From: Nocardioides sp. NBC_00368
GTDB lineage: Bacteria > Actinomycetota > Actinomycetes > Propionibacteriales > Nocardioidaceae
Assembly (NCBI RefSeq): GCF_036090055.1
Contig: NZ_CP107970.1
Coordinates: 994,501 to 1,058,500 of the forward strand
Direction: 5' to 3'
Length of the DNA: 64,000 nucleotides
Under the pieces are notes generated by a model. That model had not been told where the DNA came from. It did no database searches and worked only from the letters and a program-made list of their open reading frames with translations. Shown here piece after piece: positions 40,373 through 49,204 of this stretch (positions are counted from its first letter, which is position 1; every line of letters begins with the position of its first letter). Position numbers and translations under genes: made by a program.

Positions 40373-41763
40373 GCGGGGCGCTCGCCGCCACCCGCGCTTG
40401 GCTCCAGGACGAGCTACCGGACCTGCTGAAGAGGCGGCGGGTGCCCGCTGCCGCCGTCGGCGTCTTCCAGGACGGTCAGGTCGTCGACCACGCGGCCGGC
40501 ATCCTCAACCTCGACACCGGGGTCGAGGCCACCATCGACTCGCTCTTCCAGATCGGCTCGATCACCAAGCTGTGGACCACCGACCTGGTGATGCAGCTCG
40601 TCGAGGAGGGCAGCATCGGCCTCGGCGACGAGATCATCCGCCACCTGCCGACCTTCAGGGTCGCCGACGAGGAGGCGACCCGAACGATCACGGTGGGTCA
40701 GCTGCTCGCCCACACGGCCGGCTTCGAGGGCGACATCTTCACCGACCACGGACCCGGCGACGACGCGGTCGAACGGTTCGTCGCCTCGATGGGCGACCTG
40801 CCGCAGATCTTCGCGCCGGGGGAGCGGTTCTCCTACTCCAACGCGGGCTTCGCCGTGCTCGGCCGCTTGGTCGAGGTGCTGCGCGGCACCACCTGGGATC
40901 GGGCGCTCCACGAGCACCTGGCGGCCCCGCTGGGCCTCACCCACATCGCCACGACGCCCTATGACGCGATCCGGTTCCGCACCGCCATGGGCCACATCGA
41001 CCCCGGTCCCGAGCATGTCCTCCGCCCGGGACCGTCCTGGGGGATGGCGCGGGCCAGCGGCCCCGTCGGTGCGATGCTCTCGATGCGCGTACGCGACCTG
41101 CTCGGCTTCGCCGCCATGCATCTGGCCGGTGGCACCGCCCGCGACGGGACCCGCGTCGTCTCGGCGGCCTCCTGCGCCGATGTGCTGACCCGGCAGATCG
41201 ACCACCCGGCCTCCACCCGGTCGGAGGCGCGCGGCCTGGGCTGGTCGCTCGACGACACCAGGCAGGGGATCGTCGGCCACGACGGTCAGACCATCGGGCA
41301 GTCGGCGTTCTTCCGGATGGTGCCCGAGCACGGCCTGGCGGTCGCGCTGCTCACCAACGGCGGCGACACCTACGGGCTCTACCACGACGTCGTCGGCCAC
41401 CTCCTCGACGACCTCGCCGACGTACGCATCGCACCCGACCCGGTGCCACCCCAGCAGCCACCGTCGGGCTTCGACGCCGACCGCCTGCTCGGCACCTATC
41501 GCGCCCGGATCGTCGACTGGACGCTGCGCCGGGCCACCGACGGGCGGCTGTGGGTCGAGGAGATCCCTGGACCGGAGGCAGCTGCCGTCGGGGACGAGCC
41601 GCACAGCTACGAGGTCCTGCCGTACGCCCCCGACCAGGTCGTCACCGCCGACCCCCTGCACGGCGTGCACCACGTCTTCGGGTTCACCGGCAGCGACCGG
41701 GGCGGCCGCGCGACGCACCTGACCACCAGCCGGGTCTTTCCCCGGGTTAACCTCGAAACATGA
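40369..41763 (+). CDS. Serine hydrolase, beta-lactamase (class C)/esterase family
   Basis: A 464-residue serine hydrolase of the AmpC/EstB fold. The nucleophile motif SxxK is in QIGSITKLW (about residue 62), the Tyr-Ser-Asn motif in RFSYSNAGFAVLGRL, and a third conserved region is IVGHDGQTIGQSAFF, replacing KTG. No signal peptide is visible, so a cytoplasmic esterase or peptidase is more likely than a resistance enzyme. The C-terminal 110 residues form an extra domain. It overlaps the genes on both sides by four bases. Confidence 0.88.
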   Translation: MSGALAATRAWLQDELPDLLKRRRVPAAAVGVFQDGQVVDHAAGILNLDTGVEATIDSLFQIGSITKLWTTDLVMQLVEEGSIGLGDEIIRHLPTFRVADEEATRTITVGQLLAHTAGFEGDIFTDHGPGDDAVERFVASMGDLPQIFAPGERFSYSNAGFAVLGRLVEVLRGTTWDRALHEHLAAPLGLTHIATTPYDAIRFRTAMGHIDPGPEHVLRPGPSWGMARASGPVGAMLSMRVRDLLGFAAMHLAGGTARDGTRVVSAASCADVLTRQIDHPASTRSEARGLGWSLDDTRQGIVGHDGQTIGQSAFFRMVPEHGLAVALLTNGGDTYGLYHDVVGHLLDDLADVRIAPDPVPPQQPPSGFDADRLLGTYRARIVDWTLRRATDGRLWVEEIPGPEAAAVGDEPHSYEVLPYAPDQVVTADPLHGVHHVFGFTGSDRGGRATHLTTSRVFPRVNLET

Positions 41764-42671
41764 GTGCGCAGCGGACGGTCCGTCCGGGCTATGCGGTGGG
41801 CCTCGCCTCGATGCTGCGGCCGCTGCGGCGCGGGCTCGGGGACCCGACGTACAAGATCATCGGTGCCGACCACTGGCGCGCCATCCGTACGCCGCACGGA
41901 CCTGCCACGCTCCGGCTGCGCCAGCGCGACGCCGACGCCGTCGTCGAGTCCGAGGCGTGGGGCGAGGGCGCCGAGTGGGCGCTGGAGCAGGTGCCGGCGC
42001 TGCTCGGGGCCGACGACCGACCCGAGGAGTTCCGCACCGACGACCCGGTGCTCACGACGCTGCTGGAGCGCTTCGAGGTGCCCCGGTTCGGGCGCACCGG
42101 ACTGGTCATGGAGGCGCTGGTGCCTTCGATCATCGAGCAGAAGGTGACCAACAACGAGGCGTTCCGTGGCTTCGGCAACCTGGTCCGCCGCTTCGGCGAG
42201 GCCGCCCCTGGCCCCGGAGCCAACCACGGGCTCCGCCTGCAGCCGTCGCCGGAGACGCTGCGCGCCATCCCCAGCTGGGACTGGCTGCGGCTGCCGGTCG
42301 ACCCGGCCCGTTCCAAGGCCGTTCTCCAAGCGGCTCGGGTGGCCGCCGCCGTCGAGCGCACCGCGGCGCTTCCCGGCGAGGAGGTCGAGCGCCGGCTCAC
42401 CACCATCCCGGGCATCGGCGAGTGGACCGTCGCGGAGGTGCGCCAGCGGGCGCTCGGCGACCCGGACGCGGTCAGCTTCGGCGACTACCATCTGGCCAAG
42501 GACGTCGGCTGGGCGCTGACCAACGCTGCCTGGGACGACGACCGGCTGCGCGACTATCTGGAGAGCTTCCGGCCGCACCGTGCTCGCGTCGTCGCGCTGA
42601 TCTATCGGGGCGCCGGGAAGCGGCCTCGGCGGGGGCCGAAGATGTCGCCTCGGACGCACTTGCCTTCTTGA
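41760..42671 (+). CDS. DNA-3-methyladenine glycosylase-like protein (AlkA/HhH-GPD)
   Basis: A 303-residue base-excision repair glycosylase. The helix-hairpin-helix is RLTTIPGIGEWTVAEVRQRA, followed by the catalytic Asp region GDPDAVSFGDYHLAKDVG. The N-terminal domain (about 1-100) is the weakly conserved AlkA-type sheet, and EALVPSIIEQKVTNNEA opens the glycosylase core. It would remove alkylated or damaged purines. It is coupled by a four-base overlap to the serine hydrolase upstream. Confidence 0.88.
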   Translation: MSAQRTVRPGYAVGLASMLRPLRRGLGDPTYKIIGADHWRAIRTPHGPATLRLRQRDADAVVESEAWGEGAEWALEQVPALLGADDRPEEFRTDDPVLTTLLERFEVPRFGRTGLVMEALVPSIIEQKVTNNEAFRGFGNLVRRFGEAAPGPGANHGLRLQPSPETLRAIPSWDWLRLPVDPARSKAVLQAARVAAAVERTAALPGEEVERRLTTIPGIGEWTVAEVRQRALGDPDAVSFGDYHLAKDVGWALTNAAWDDDRLRDYLESFRPHRARVVALIYRGAGKRPRRGPKMSPRTHLPS

Positions 42672-42686
42672 TCCATCTGGCTTTAC

Positions 42687-42760
42687 TGCCGAGTCGGCGC
42701 ATCAGCCCCCTCTGGCTCGCTTCGCTCGCCAGGCACGGGGGCAGATGCGCCGACTCGGCA
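42687..42760. repeat. Nested palindromic element between converging genes
   Basis: The outer arms (42687-42703 and 42744-42760) pair perfectly over 17 bases, a CCCCC/GGGGG pair lies inside them, and an inner CTGGC/GCCAG hairpin (42712-42732) lies inside that. The outer arm carries GCCGAGTCGGCGCATC, the same 16 bases as at 29607-29622. It separates the ends of the glycosylase and phospholipase-D genes and probably terminates both. Confidence 0.88.
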
Positions 42761-42765
42761 GGCCT

Positions 42766-44007
42766 TCAGAGCAGCGGTCGCAACGGGGTGAGGACGAGCT
42801 CGGTGAACTTGCGGTGGATGTCGCGGGCGGCCCACTCGGCGGCGGTCAGCTCGAGCGCGTTGGACTCGTCGCGGGAGAAGATCTCCTCCATCTGCTTGGC
42901 GACGTCGCGGTCGAAGATCTCCAGGTTGATCTCGTAGTTGCCGGTCAGCGAGAGGCGGTCGATGTTGGCGGTGCCGACGGTCGACCAGAAGCCGTCTACG
43001 GTGGCCGTCTTGGCGTGGATCATCGCGTCCTTGAACCTCAGGATCCGCACCCCTGCGTCGAGCAGCTGGGAGAAGTAGCCGCGCGAGATCCAGTCGACCA
43101 CGACGTGGTTCGACTTCAGCGGCAGCAGGATGCGCACATCCACCCCGCGCTGCGCGGCGGCCTTGAGCGCGTTCACGAAGTCCTCGTCGGGGACGAAGTA
43201 GGCGGTGGTCAGGTAGATGTTGCGGGAGGCCCGGTTGATCGCCTCCAGATACATCGAGCGGATCGGGAACATCCACAGCCGCGGCACGTTGCGGTGGAAC
43301 CGCAGATCGGGGTCCCATGAGGGTGCGGTCTCGATGAGCAGCGGGCCTTCGGCACCGGCTCGGTGGGTCAGCGGGTGCGGCCGCCGCCGGTTGAGGTTCC
43401 AGAAGTCGGCGAACGCCCTGCGCAGATCCCATACGCCGGGCCCGGTGATCCGCACGTGGGTGTCGCGCCACTCGGTGGCGTACGCGGTCCCGATGTTGTA
43501 GCCACCGACGAACCCGACGGTGTCGTCGACGACCAGGATCTTGCGGTGGTCGCGGCCGTAGCGGGACAGGTCGAAGAAGCGCCAGCCGGCCGCGTAGGTC
43601 GGGTAGCGCAGCACGTGCATGCCCGCGGGGAAGCGCTTGAAGCGGGCCGGCACCACGAGGTTGGCGAGCTCGTCGAAGATGCAGTAGACCTCGACACCGC
43701 GCTCGGTCGCCGCGGCCAGGGCCTGCTTGAACCGCTGGCCGACCTCGTCACCCTTCCAGATGTACGTCTCGAGGAAGATCTGCTTCTTCGCGCCCTCGAT
43801 GGCGGCGATCATGTCCTCGTAGAGATCGTTGCCGAAGGTGTAGGTGGTCACGGTGCCGTCGCCGACTCCGTTGGTCCGCGGCGGCGTGACCGGGAACGGC
43901 TTGGCCCGCTTGCCGCGGCTGCGGTAGGCGTCGACGAGGCTCATCACGACGGCAAGCGCGACCGGCACGCCGAAGACGGCGAGGAGCAGGCGGCGTAGGA
44001 ACCTCAT
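42766..44007 (-). CDS. Phospholipase D-family protein (cardiolipin synthase-like)
   Basis: A 413-residue membrane-anchored protein with two HKD motifs, HRKILVVDDTVGFVGG and HAKTATVDGFWSTVGTAN, each with the H-x-K-x4-D catalytic set. The N-terminus has one hydrophobic anchor (RRLLLAVFGVPVALAVVMSL). Bacterial proteins of this layout make cardiolipin from phosphatidylglycerol or act as phospholipases. The ATG at 44007 follows GGGGGG; the ATG at 44031 is an alternative. The long frame upstream of it is spurious. Confidence 0.9.
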   Translation of the reverse strand: MRFLRRLLLAVFGVPVALAVVMSLVDAYRSRGKRAKPFPVTPPRTNGVGDGTVTTYTFGNDLYEDMIAAIEGAKKQIFLETYIWKGDEVGQRFKQALAAATERGVEVYCIFDELANLVVPARFKRFPAGMHVLRYPTYAAGWRFFDLSRYGRDHRKILVVDDTVGFVGGYNIGTAYATEWRDTHVRITGPGVWDLRRAFADFWNLNRRRPHPLTHRAGAEGPLLIETAPSWDPDLRFHRNVPRLWMFPIRSMYLEAINRASRNIYLTTAYFVPDEDFVNALKAAAQRGVDVRILLPLKSNHVVVDWISRGYFSQLLDAGVRILRFKDAMIHAKTATVDGFWSTVGTANIDRLSLTGNYEINLEIFDRDVAKQMEEIFSRDESNALELTAAEWAARDIHRKFTELVLTPLRPLL

Positions 44008-44192
44008 GACGCCCCCCGGCGACAGTCTCATCACAATCCCCAATCTAACCGGCTCGTCGCTCCCAGACACACCGGAGCGGCCATCTACCCCATGCCGATG
44101 GCTCCAGCGGTCCCGGCCACGCGCCGACCAGCATGCGAGAACGACCTTCACGGCGGCGTGGCACCGAGTGGAGGATCTGTGATCCCCGTCAC

Positions 44193-44206
44193 CTACTGGC
44201 GGGTAA
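44193..44206. promoter_or_regulatory. TTAC-N6-GTAA-like motif in the mce upstream gap
   Basis: CTACTGGCGGGTAA resembles the reverse complement of the fadA site (TTACTAGCGGGTAA; 12 of 14 bases). It lies in the 331-base gap 44008-44338, which otherwise holds only the KstR-type site at 44275-44288. Confidence 0.35.
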
Positions 44207-44274
44207 GTCGTTGAACTCGAATACCTCCCACCCTGTTCGCGGACACGTCGGGGCCGGGTCGTTGCCCTCAGAAC

Positions 44275-44288
44275 TGAAACGTGTTCTA
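44275..44288. promoter_or_regulatory. KstR operator upstream of the mce4 operon
   Basis: TGAAACGTGTTCTA fits the KstR consensus TNNAACNNGTTNNA at every fixed position. It lies 50 bases before yrbE4A. Confidence 0.8.
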
Positions 44289-44338
44289 CTACTGGGCGAA
44301 ACGTGAGCCGAGTCACAAGACCACCCGAAAGGTGCAGG

Positions 44339-45112
44339 ATGGCAGTGCAGTTCGCCTCGCTGGTCCGAGGCGTCGGCGGGATGGGCTTGATGACCGGAGA
44401 GGTCGTCAAGGGGACGTTCACGACCAAGTTCCAGACGAGGGAGTTCCTCGAGCAGGCCTGGTTCATCACCAGCGTCACGATGATGCCCGCGGTGCTGGTC
44501 TCGATCCCGTTCGGAGCCGTCATCTCCCTGCAGGTCGGCAACCTCGCCGGCCAGCTCGGGGCGCAGTCGTTCGCGGGCGCGACCGCGGTGCTCGCGGTGG
44601 TCAGGGAGGCGGCGCCGATGGCGGCCGCGCTGATCATCGCCGGGGCCGCGGGGTCGGCGATCTGCTCCGACATGGGATCGCGCAAGATCCGCGAGGAGAT
44701 CGACGCGATGGAGGTGCTGGGCATCGACCCGGTCGTCCGGCTGGTGATCCCCCGTGTCCTCGCGTGCCTGTTCGTCTCGGTGATGATCAACGGGATCGTC
44801 ATCGCGACCGGCATCGGCGGCGGCTACTTCTTCACGGTGATCGTCCAAGGCGGCTCGGCCGGTGCGTTCCTGTCGAGCTTCACCGCGCTGGCGAGCCTGC
44901 CCGACCTCTACATCTCGATGGTCAAGTCGGCCCTGTTCGGGTTCCTGGCGGCGATCATCGGCGCCTACAACGGCCTCAACGCCCAAGGCGGCCCGAGCGG
45001 CGTGGGTCGCGCGGTCAACGAGGCCGTGATCATCGCGTTCATGATGCTGTTCGTCCTCAACTCCATCATGACCGCGGTCTACTTCCAGATCGTTCCTCAG
45101 GACGGGTTGTGA
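44339..45112 (+). CDS. yrbE4A: YrbE4A, MlaE-type permease of the steroid importer
   Basis: A 257-residue integral membrane protein, one of the two permease subunits of a Mce ABC-type importer. It has about five to six hydrophobic segments and the MlaE signature region with AAALIIAGAAGSAICSDMGS and KIREEIDAMEVLGIDPV, the loop that meets the ATPase. The ATG at 44339 follows AGGTGCAGG. A GTG at 44303 would add 12 residues upstream. It is the first gene of the mce4-type operon, directly behind a KstR site. No mceG ATPase gene is in the window, as is usual. Confidence 0.93.
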   Translation: MAVQFASLVRGVGGMGLMTGEVVKGTFTTKFQTREFLEQAWFITSVTMMPAVLVSIPFGAVISLQVGNLAGQLGAQSFAGATAVLAVVREAAPMAAALIIAGAAGSAICSDMGSRKIREEIDAMEVLGIDPVVRLVIPRVLACLFVSVMINGIVIATGIGGGYFFTVIVQGGSAGAFLSSFTALASLPDLYISMVKSALFGFLAAIIGAYNGLNAQGGPSGVGRAVNEAVIIAFMMLFVLNSIMTAVYFQIVPQDGL

Positions 45113-45119
45113 TCGCGCG

Positions 45120-45962
45120 GTGTCCAACACGCTCGCCCAGGTGGGCAACCAGATCGTCAAGGAGCAGCGCCAGGCCGTCGAGGGCTATGGCGATCAGCTG
45201 CTCTTCTACGTCAAGGCCCTGGCCTGGGCGCCCCGCACCATCCGCCGCTACAAGCGGGAGGTGCTCAACATCCTGGCCGAGGTCGCGTTCGGCGCCGGCG
45301 GCCTGACGATGATCGCCGGCACCGTCGGCGTGATCGCGTTCATGGCCTTCTTCGCCGGCTCCGAGGTCGGCATCCAGGGCTACGCCAGCCTGAGCCAGAT
45401 CGGTGTCGCGAAGTTCTCCGCGTTCATCTCGGCCTTCTTCAACACCCGCGAGGTCGCCCCGCTGATCTCCTCGATCGCGCTCGCCGCGACCGTCGGCTGC
45501 GGCTACACGGCACGCCTCGGCGCGATGCGCATCAGCGAGGAGATCGACGCGCTCGAGGCGATGGGCGTGCCGAGCCTGCCCTACCTGGTCACCACCCGGA
45601 TGATCGCCGGGTTCCTGGCGGTGATCCCGCTCTACATCGTCGCCCTGTGCGCCTCCTACCTCAGCCCGCGGCTGATCACGACGCTGATGTACGGGCAGTC
45701 GGGCGGGACGTACGACCACTACTTCCTGGCGTTCCTGCCGCCGATCGACATCCTCTACAGCTTCCTCAAGCTGATCATCCTCGCGGTCGCGATCATCCTG
45801 ATCCACTGCTACTACGGCTACACCGCCTCGGGCGGCCCGGCCGGGGTCGGCATCGCGGTCGGCAAGGCGATCCGTACGTCCATCGTGACCGTCGTCGTCG
45901 CCGACTTCTTCCTGAGCTTCGCGATCTGGGGCTCCACGACCACCGTCCGGATCACGGGATGA
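45120..45962 (+). CDS. yrbE4B: YrbE4B, MlaE-type permease of the steroid importer
   Basis: The second permease subunit (280 aa, GTG start). Soluble N-terminal part QIVKEQRQAVEGYGDQLLFY, then membrane segments including LTMIAGTVGVIAFMAFFAGS and LIILAVAIILIHCYYGYTAS. The MlaE loop is ATVGCGYTARLGAMRISEEI followed by DALEAMGVPSLPYLV, parallel to YrbE4A. It starts eight bases after yrbE4A and 16 bases before mce4A. Confidence 0.93.
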   Translation: MSNTLAQVGNQIVKEQRQAVEGYGDQLLFYVKALAWAPRTIRRYKREVLNILAEVAFGAGGLTMIAGTVGVIAFMAFFAGSEVGIQGYASLSQIGVAKFSAFISAFFNTREVAPLISSIALAATVGCGYTARLGAMRISEEIDALEAMGVPSLPYLVTTRMIAGFLAVIPLYIVALCASYLSPRLITTLMYGQSGGTYDHYFLAFLPPIDILYSFLKLIILAVAIILIHCYYGYTASGGPAGVGIAVGKAIRTSIVTVVVADFFLSFAIWGSTTTVRITG

Positions 45963-45978
45963 GGGCGGTGACGGCCAG

Positions 45979-47121
45979 ATGTTGATGGGAATCCAGCGCG
46001 ACACCCGCGCCGAGCACACCAAGCTCTTCGTCTCCGGGATCGCCTTCACGGTGACCCTGGCCCTGCTCATCACGCTCTGCGTGGCGATCTACCAGAAGGC
46101 GTTCGTGCAGTTCACCACGGTCAGCGTCGAGGCCGACCGGGCCGGCCTGCAGCTGCCGCGCTACGGCGACGTGCGCATGCACGGTGTCATCGTCGGCCAG
46201 GTCCGCGAGATCCACCAGGACGGCAAGAAGGCCGTCATCGAGCTCGGCCTCGAGCCGGAGCAGGCCGAGCAGATCCCCGCCAACGTCAGCGTCGCGATCA
46301 AGCCGACGACGCTGTTCGGCCAGAAGTACGTCGAGTTCATCGACCCCGAGGGAGAGCGCACCGGCGCGCTGAGCGACGGCACCGTGATCCCCGCCGACCG
46401 GGTCCGCACCAGCGTCGAGCTCGACGTGATCCTGGCCCGGCTCTTCCCGCTGCTGAAGTCCATCCGGCCCCAGGACCTCAACAGCACCCTGCACGCCCTC
46501 GCCACCGCGCTCTCCGGCAACGGGGAGAAGCTCGGCGAGACCCTGGTCCAGCTCAACGACTACCTCGAAGAGATGAACGTCCACCTCCCCACACTCGAAC
46601 GCGACCTCGAGGACATGGCCGACGTCGCCGAGACCTACTCCATGGCTGCCCCGGACCTGGTCAAGGTCCTCGAGAACACCACGACCACCGCCACGACGGT
46701 CTCGGAGCAGCGCCGACGGCTCGGCGGACTGCTCACCTCGGTCACCGGGGTCGCCGACACGTCGAAGAACCTGCTCGCCGAGAACGAGAAGGCGATCAGG
46801 TACGAGACCGAGCTGGCCGTGCCGCTGCTGAAGCTGCTGTCCGACTACTCCCCGGAGTACACCTGCCTGCTCCGCGGCCTCGACGACTACACCGAGCTGC
46901 TGGCGACCGTCTTCCAGCAGAACCGGGTGCGTCAGACCATGGTCCTCGACGGCACCCAGAAGCCGGCGTACGGCCGTGACGACCGTCCCGAGTGGGGCGA
47001 GATCGGTCACGGACCGTGGTGCGACGGCTTGCCGACCCCGAAGGTGCCGGCCGGCCCGATGGAGCTGGAGAACGGCACCGAGGACGTGCCGTGGGCCCCC
47101 GGGAACGGAGGTCTGCAGTGA
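45979..47121 (+). CDS. mce4A: Mce4A, substrate-tunnel protein of the steroid importer
   Basis: A 380-residue Mce protein: one N-terminal membrane helix (KLFVSGIAFTVTLALLITLC), then the MCE/MlaD domain (about 45-135: AGLQLPRYGDVRMHGVIVGQ and TTLFGQKYVEFIDPE), then a long helical region (about 160-310) that builds the tunnel, and a C-terminal tail with two cysteines. Six such proteins, Mce4A to F, together carry steroids to the membrane. An alternative ATG is six bases further in. Its stop overlaps the mce4B GTG. Confidence 0.93.
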   Translation: MLMGIQRDTRAEHTKLFVSGIAFTVTLALLITLCVAIYQKAFVQFTTVSVEADRAGLQLPRYGDVRMHGVIVGQVREIHQDGKKAVIELGLEPEQAEQIPANVSVAIKPTTLFGQKYVEFIDPEGERTGALSDGTVIPADRVRTSVELDVILARLFPLLKSIRPQDLNSTLHALATALSGNGEKLGETLVQLNDYLEEMNVHLPTLERDLEDMADVAETYSMAAPDLVKVLENTTTTATTVSEQRRRLGGLLTSVTGVADTSKNLLAENEKAIRYETELAVPLLKLLSDYSPEYTCLLRGLDDYTELLATVFQQNRVRQTMVLDGTQKPAYGRDDRPEWGEIGHGPWCDGLPTPKVPAGPMELENGTEDVPWAPGNGGLQ

Positions 47122-48215
47122 ACAAGCGCGATCTGAAGACCGCGGTCGCCGGGACCAAGCTGGTCGTCTTCACCGTGATCTCGATCCTCGTCACCGGCAC
47201 GCTGGCCTCGATCATGGGCAACGTCGGCTTCGGAGACCGGGTGCCCTACCGTGCCGAGTTCACCACCGCCTCGGGCCTGAGCGAGGGAGACGACGTACGC
47301 GTCGCCGGCATCACCGTGGGCGAGGTGCTCTCCGTCGAGATCGAGGGCGGCGACCACGCGATGGTCACCTTCCGGGTCGACGAGACGGTGCCGCTCACGA
47401 CCGCCAGCGGTGCCCAGGTCCGCTACCTGAACCTGGTCGGCGACCGCTACCTGGCGCTGACCCAGGACGCCGGGCAGGAGTCGGAGGCCGACGCGACGCC
47501 GTTGCGGGAGGGGCAGGCGATCGCGATGGCCAACACCACGCCCGCGCTCGACCTGACCGAGCTCTTCAACGGCTTCCAGCCGCTCTTCCAGGCGCTGCAG
47601 CCCAAGGACGTCAACAAGCTCTCGCTCAACCTGATCCGGGTGCTGCAGGGGGAGGGTGGCACGGTCGCGAGCCTCCTCTCGGAGACGGCCGAGCTGACCA
47701 GCGCCCTGGCCCAGCGCGACCAGCTGATCGGCGACGTGATCACCAACCTGTCCAAGACCCTCAACACCGTCAACGAGCACCACACCGAGCTCGCCGAGCT
47801 GATCCAGCAGCTCAGCGGCTGGATGAAGGACCTGGCGCGCGACAAGGAGGCGATCGGCGACTCGATCTCCTCGATCGGCGACCTCACCGACGAGCTGGCC
47901 GGGCTGCTCACCGACGTACGCCCGTTCCTGAAGGAGGACATCAAGCAGCTCAAGCGCGTGGTGGACATCCTCAACAAGCCGGGCAACCAGAAGCTGCTCG
48001 ACCGGACCCTCGAGCGGCTCCCGGAGACCCTGGAGTCACAGGCCCGGATCGGCAGCTACGGCTCCTGGTACAACTACTACCTCTGCGACCTCGACTTCTC
48101 GATCAAGCTGCCTTCCCTCGGTGAGCTGCTCGACAACTCGCCCGCCGTCAAGGCGATCCAGAAGCAGCTCGACAACGTCGCCTTCTACAGCCGGGCGGAG
48201 AGGTGCAAGCTCTGA
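47118..48215 (+). CDS. mce4B: Mce4B
   Basis: A 365-residue Mce protein. A single N-terminal helix (LVVFTVISILVTGTLASIMG) is followed by the MCE domain (EFTTASGLSEGDDVRVAGIT and VRYLNLVGDRYLALTQ), then a helical section with many heptad-like stretches (LTSALAQRDQLIGDVITNLS). A cysteine pair lies near the C-terminus (YNYYLCDL and AERCKL). The GTG at 47118 overlaps the mce4A stop in a GTGA, and a longer frame upstream lies inside mce4A. Confidence 0.93.
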   Translation: MNKRDLKTAVAGTKLVVFTVISILVTGTLASIMGNVGFGDRVPYRAEFTTASGLSEGDDVRVAGITVGEVLSVEIEGGDHAMVTFRVDETVPLTTASGAQVRYLNLVGDRYLALTQDAGQESEADATPLREGQAIAMANTTPALDLTELFNGFQPLFQALQPKDVNKLSLNLIRVLQGEGGTVASLLSETAELTSALAQRDQLIGDVITNLSKTLNTVNEHHTELAELIQQLSGWMKDLARDKEAIGDSISSIGDLTDELAGLLTDVRPFLKEDIKQLKRVVDILNKPGNQKLLDRTLERLPETLESQARIGSYGSWYNYYLCDLDFSIKLPSLGELLDNSPAVKAIQKQLDNVAFYSRAERCKL

Positions 48216-49204
48216 TGGCGCATCACTCCGACACACAGCTCAAGCGCACCGGCGTGATCACCATCGTGGCGATCGCGCTGGCGCTCACCGCGGCGTTCAA
48301 CCTGCGCAAGCTGCCGTGGTTCGCCGGCACGACCTACCAGGCCGAGTTCTCCGACACCAGCGGCCTGCACGTGGGCAACCGGGTGGAGATCGCCGGCATC
48401 CGCGTCGGCCGGGTCAGCGACATCGAGATCGACGGCGCCAAGGTGGTCGTCTCCTTCTCGGTCGAGGGCACCGAGATCGGCCACCGCAGCGAGGCGAAGA
48501 TCGGGGTGCTCAACCTGCTGGGGGAGAAGTACCTCGACATCACCCCCCAGGGCGGCCGCACCCTCGACGCCGGCTCGCGGATCCCGCTGGCGCGCACCAG
48601 CGCCGGCAGCGACATCGTCGGCACGTTCGGTGATCTGGCCGAGACCACGGAGGCGATCGACACCCAGCAGCTGGCCAAGGCGCTGACCACCATGTCGGGC
48701 ACCCTCGACAAGGCCGGCCCCGAGGTGCAGGGCGCCTTCCAGGGGATCGCGGCGCTCTCCCAGACGATCGCCGCCCGCGGCGACGAGCTGGAGTCGCTGC
48801 TCCAGGACGCCGAGAAGGTCGTGCAGCTCGTCAACGAGCGCAAGCAGGACATCATCGGCGTGATGGAGAACGGCGATCAGGTCTTCGCCGAGCTGATCCA
48901 GCGCCGCCAGGCCATCCACCAGCTGCTGGTCAACGCGACCGCGCTGGCCGAGCAGCTGCAGGCCCTCGTCAAGGAGAACCAGAAGCAGATCGGGCCCGCG
49001 CTGGACGCGCTCAACCAGGCGCTGAAGTTCCTCAACGCCCGCGACCAGGACCTGACCAAGACCATCCAGAACTACGGGCCGTACGCGTCGATCCTGATCA
49101 ACATCATCGGCACCGGCCCCTGGTTCGACGCCTACCTCGCCAACCTGACCGGCATCGTGAGCGGTGAGTTCGTGCCCGGACGACGACCAGGGATCGTGCA
49201 ATGA
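48215..49204 (+). CDS. mce4C: Mce4C
   Basis: A 329-residue Mce protein that starts one base inside the mce4B stop. N-terminal helix VITIVAIALALTAAFNL, MCE domain (DTSGLHVGNRVEIAGIRVGR and IGVLNLLGEKYLDITP), then a long coiled-coil-like helix (LESLLQDAEKVVQLVNERKQ). It lacks the C-terminal extension of some relatives and ends with FVPGRRPGIVQ. Its stop overlaps the mce4D ATG. Confidence 0.92.
   Translation: MAHHSDTQLKRTGVITIVAIALALTAAFNLRKLPWFAGTTYQAEFSDTSGLHVGNRVEIAGIRVGRVSDIEIDGAKVVVSFSVEGTEIGHRSEAKIGVLNLLGEKYLDITPQGGRTLDAGSRIPLARTSAGSDIVGTFGDLAETTEAIDTQQLAKALTTMSGTLDKAGPEVQGAFQGIAALSQTIAARGDELESLLQDAEKVVQLVNERKQDIIGVMENGDQVFAELIQRRQAIHQLLVNATALAEQLQALVKENQKQIGPALDALNQALKFLNARDQDLTKTIQNYGPYASILINIIGTGPWFDAYLANLTGIVSGEFVPGRRPGIVQ

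Noticed and set aside
40369..41763. Antibiotic-resistance beta-lactamase
   Set aside because: There is no signal peptide and the third motif is not the KTG of true class C enzymes. An esterase or peptidase relative is more likely.
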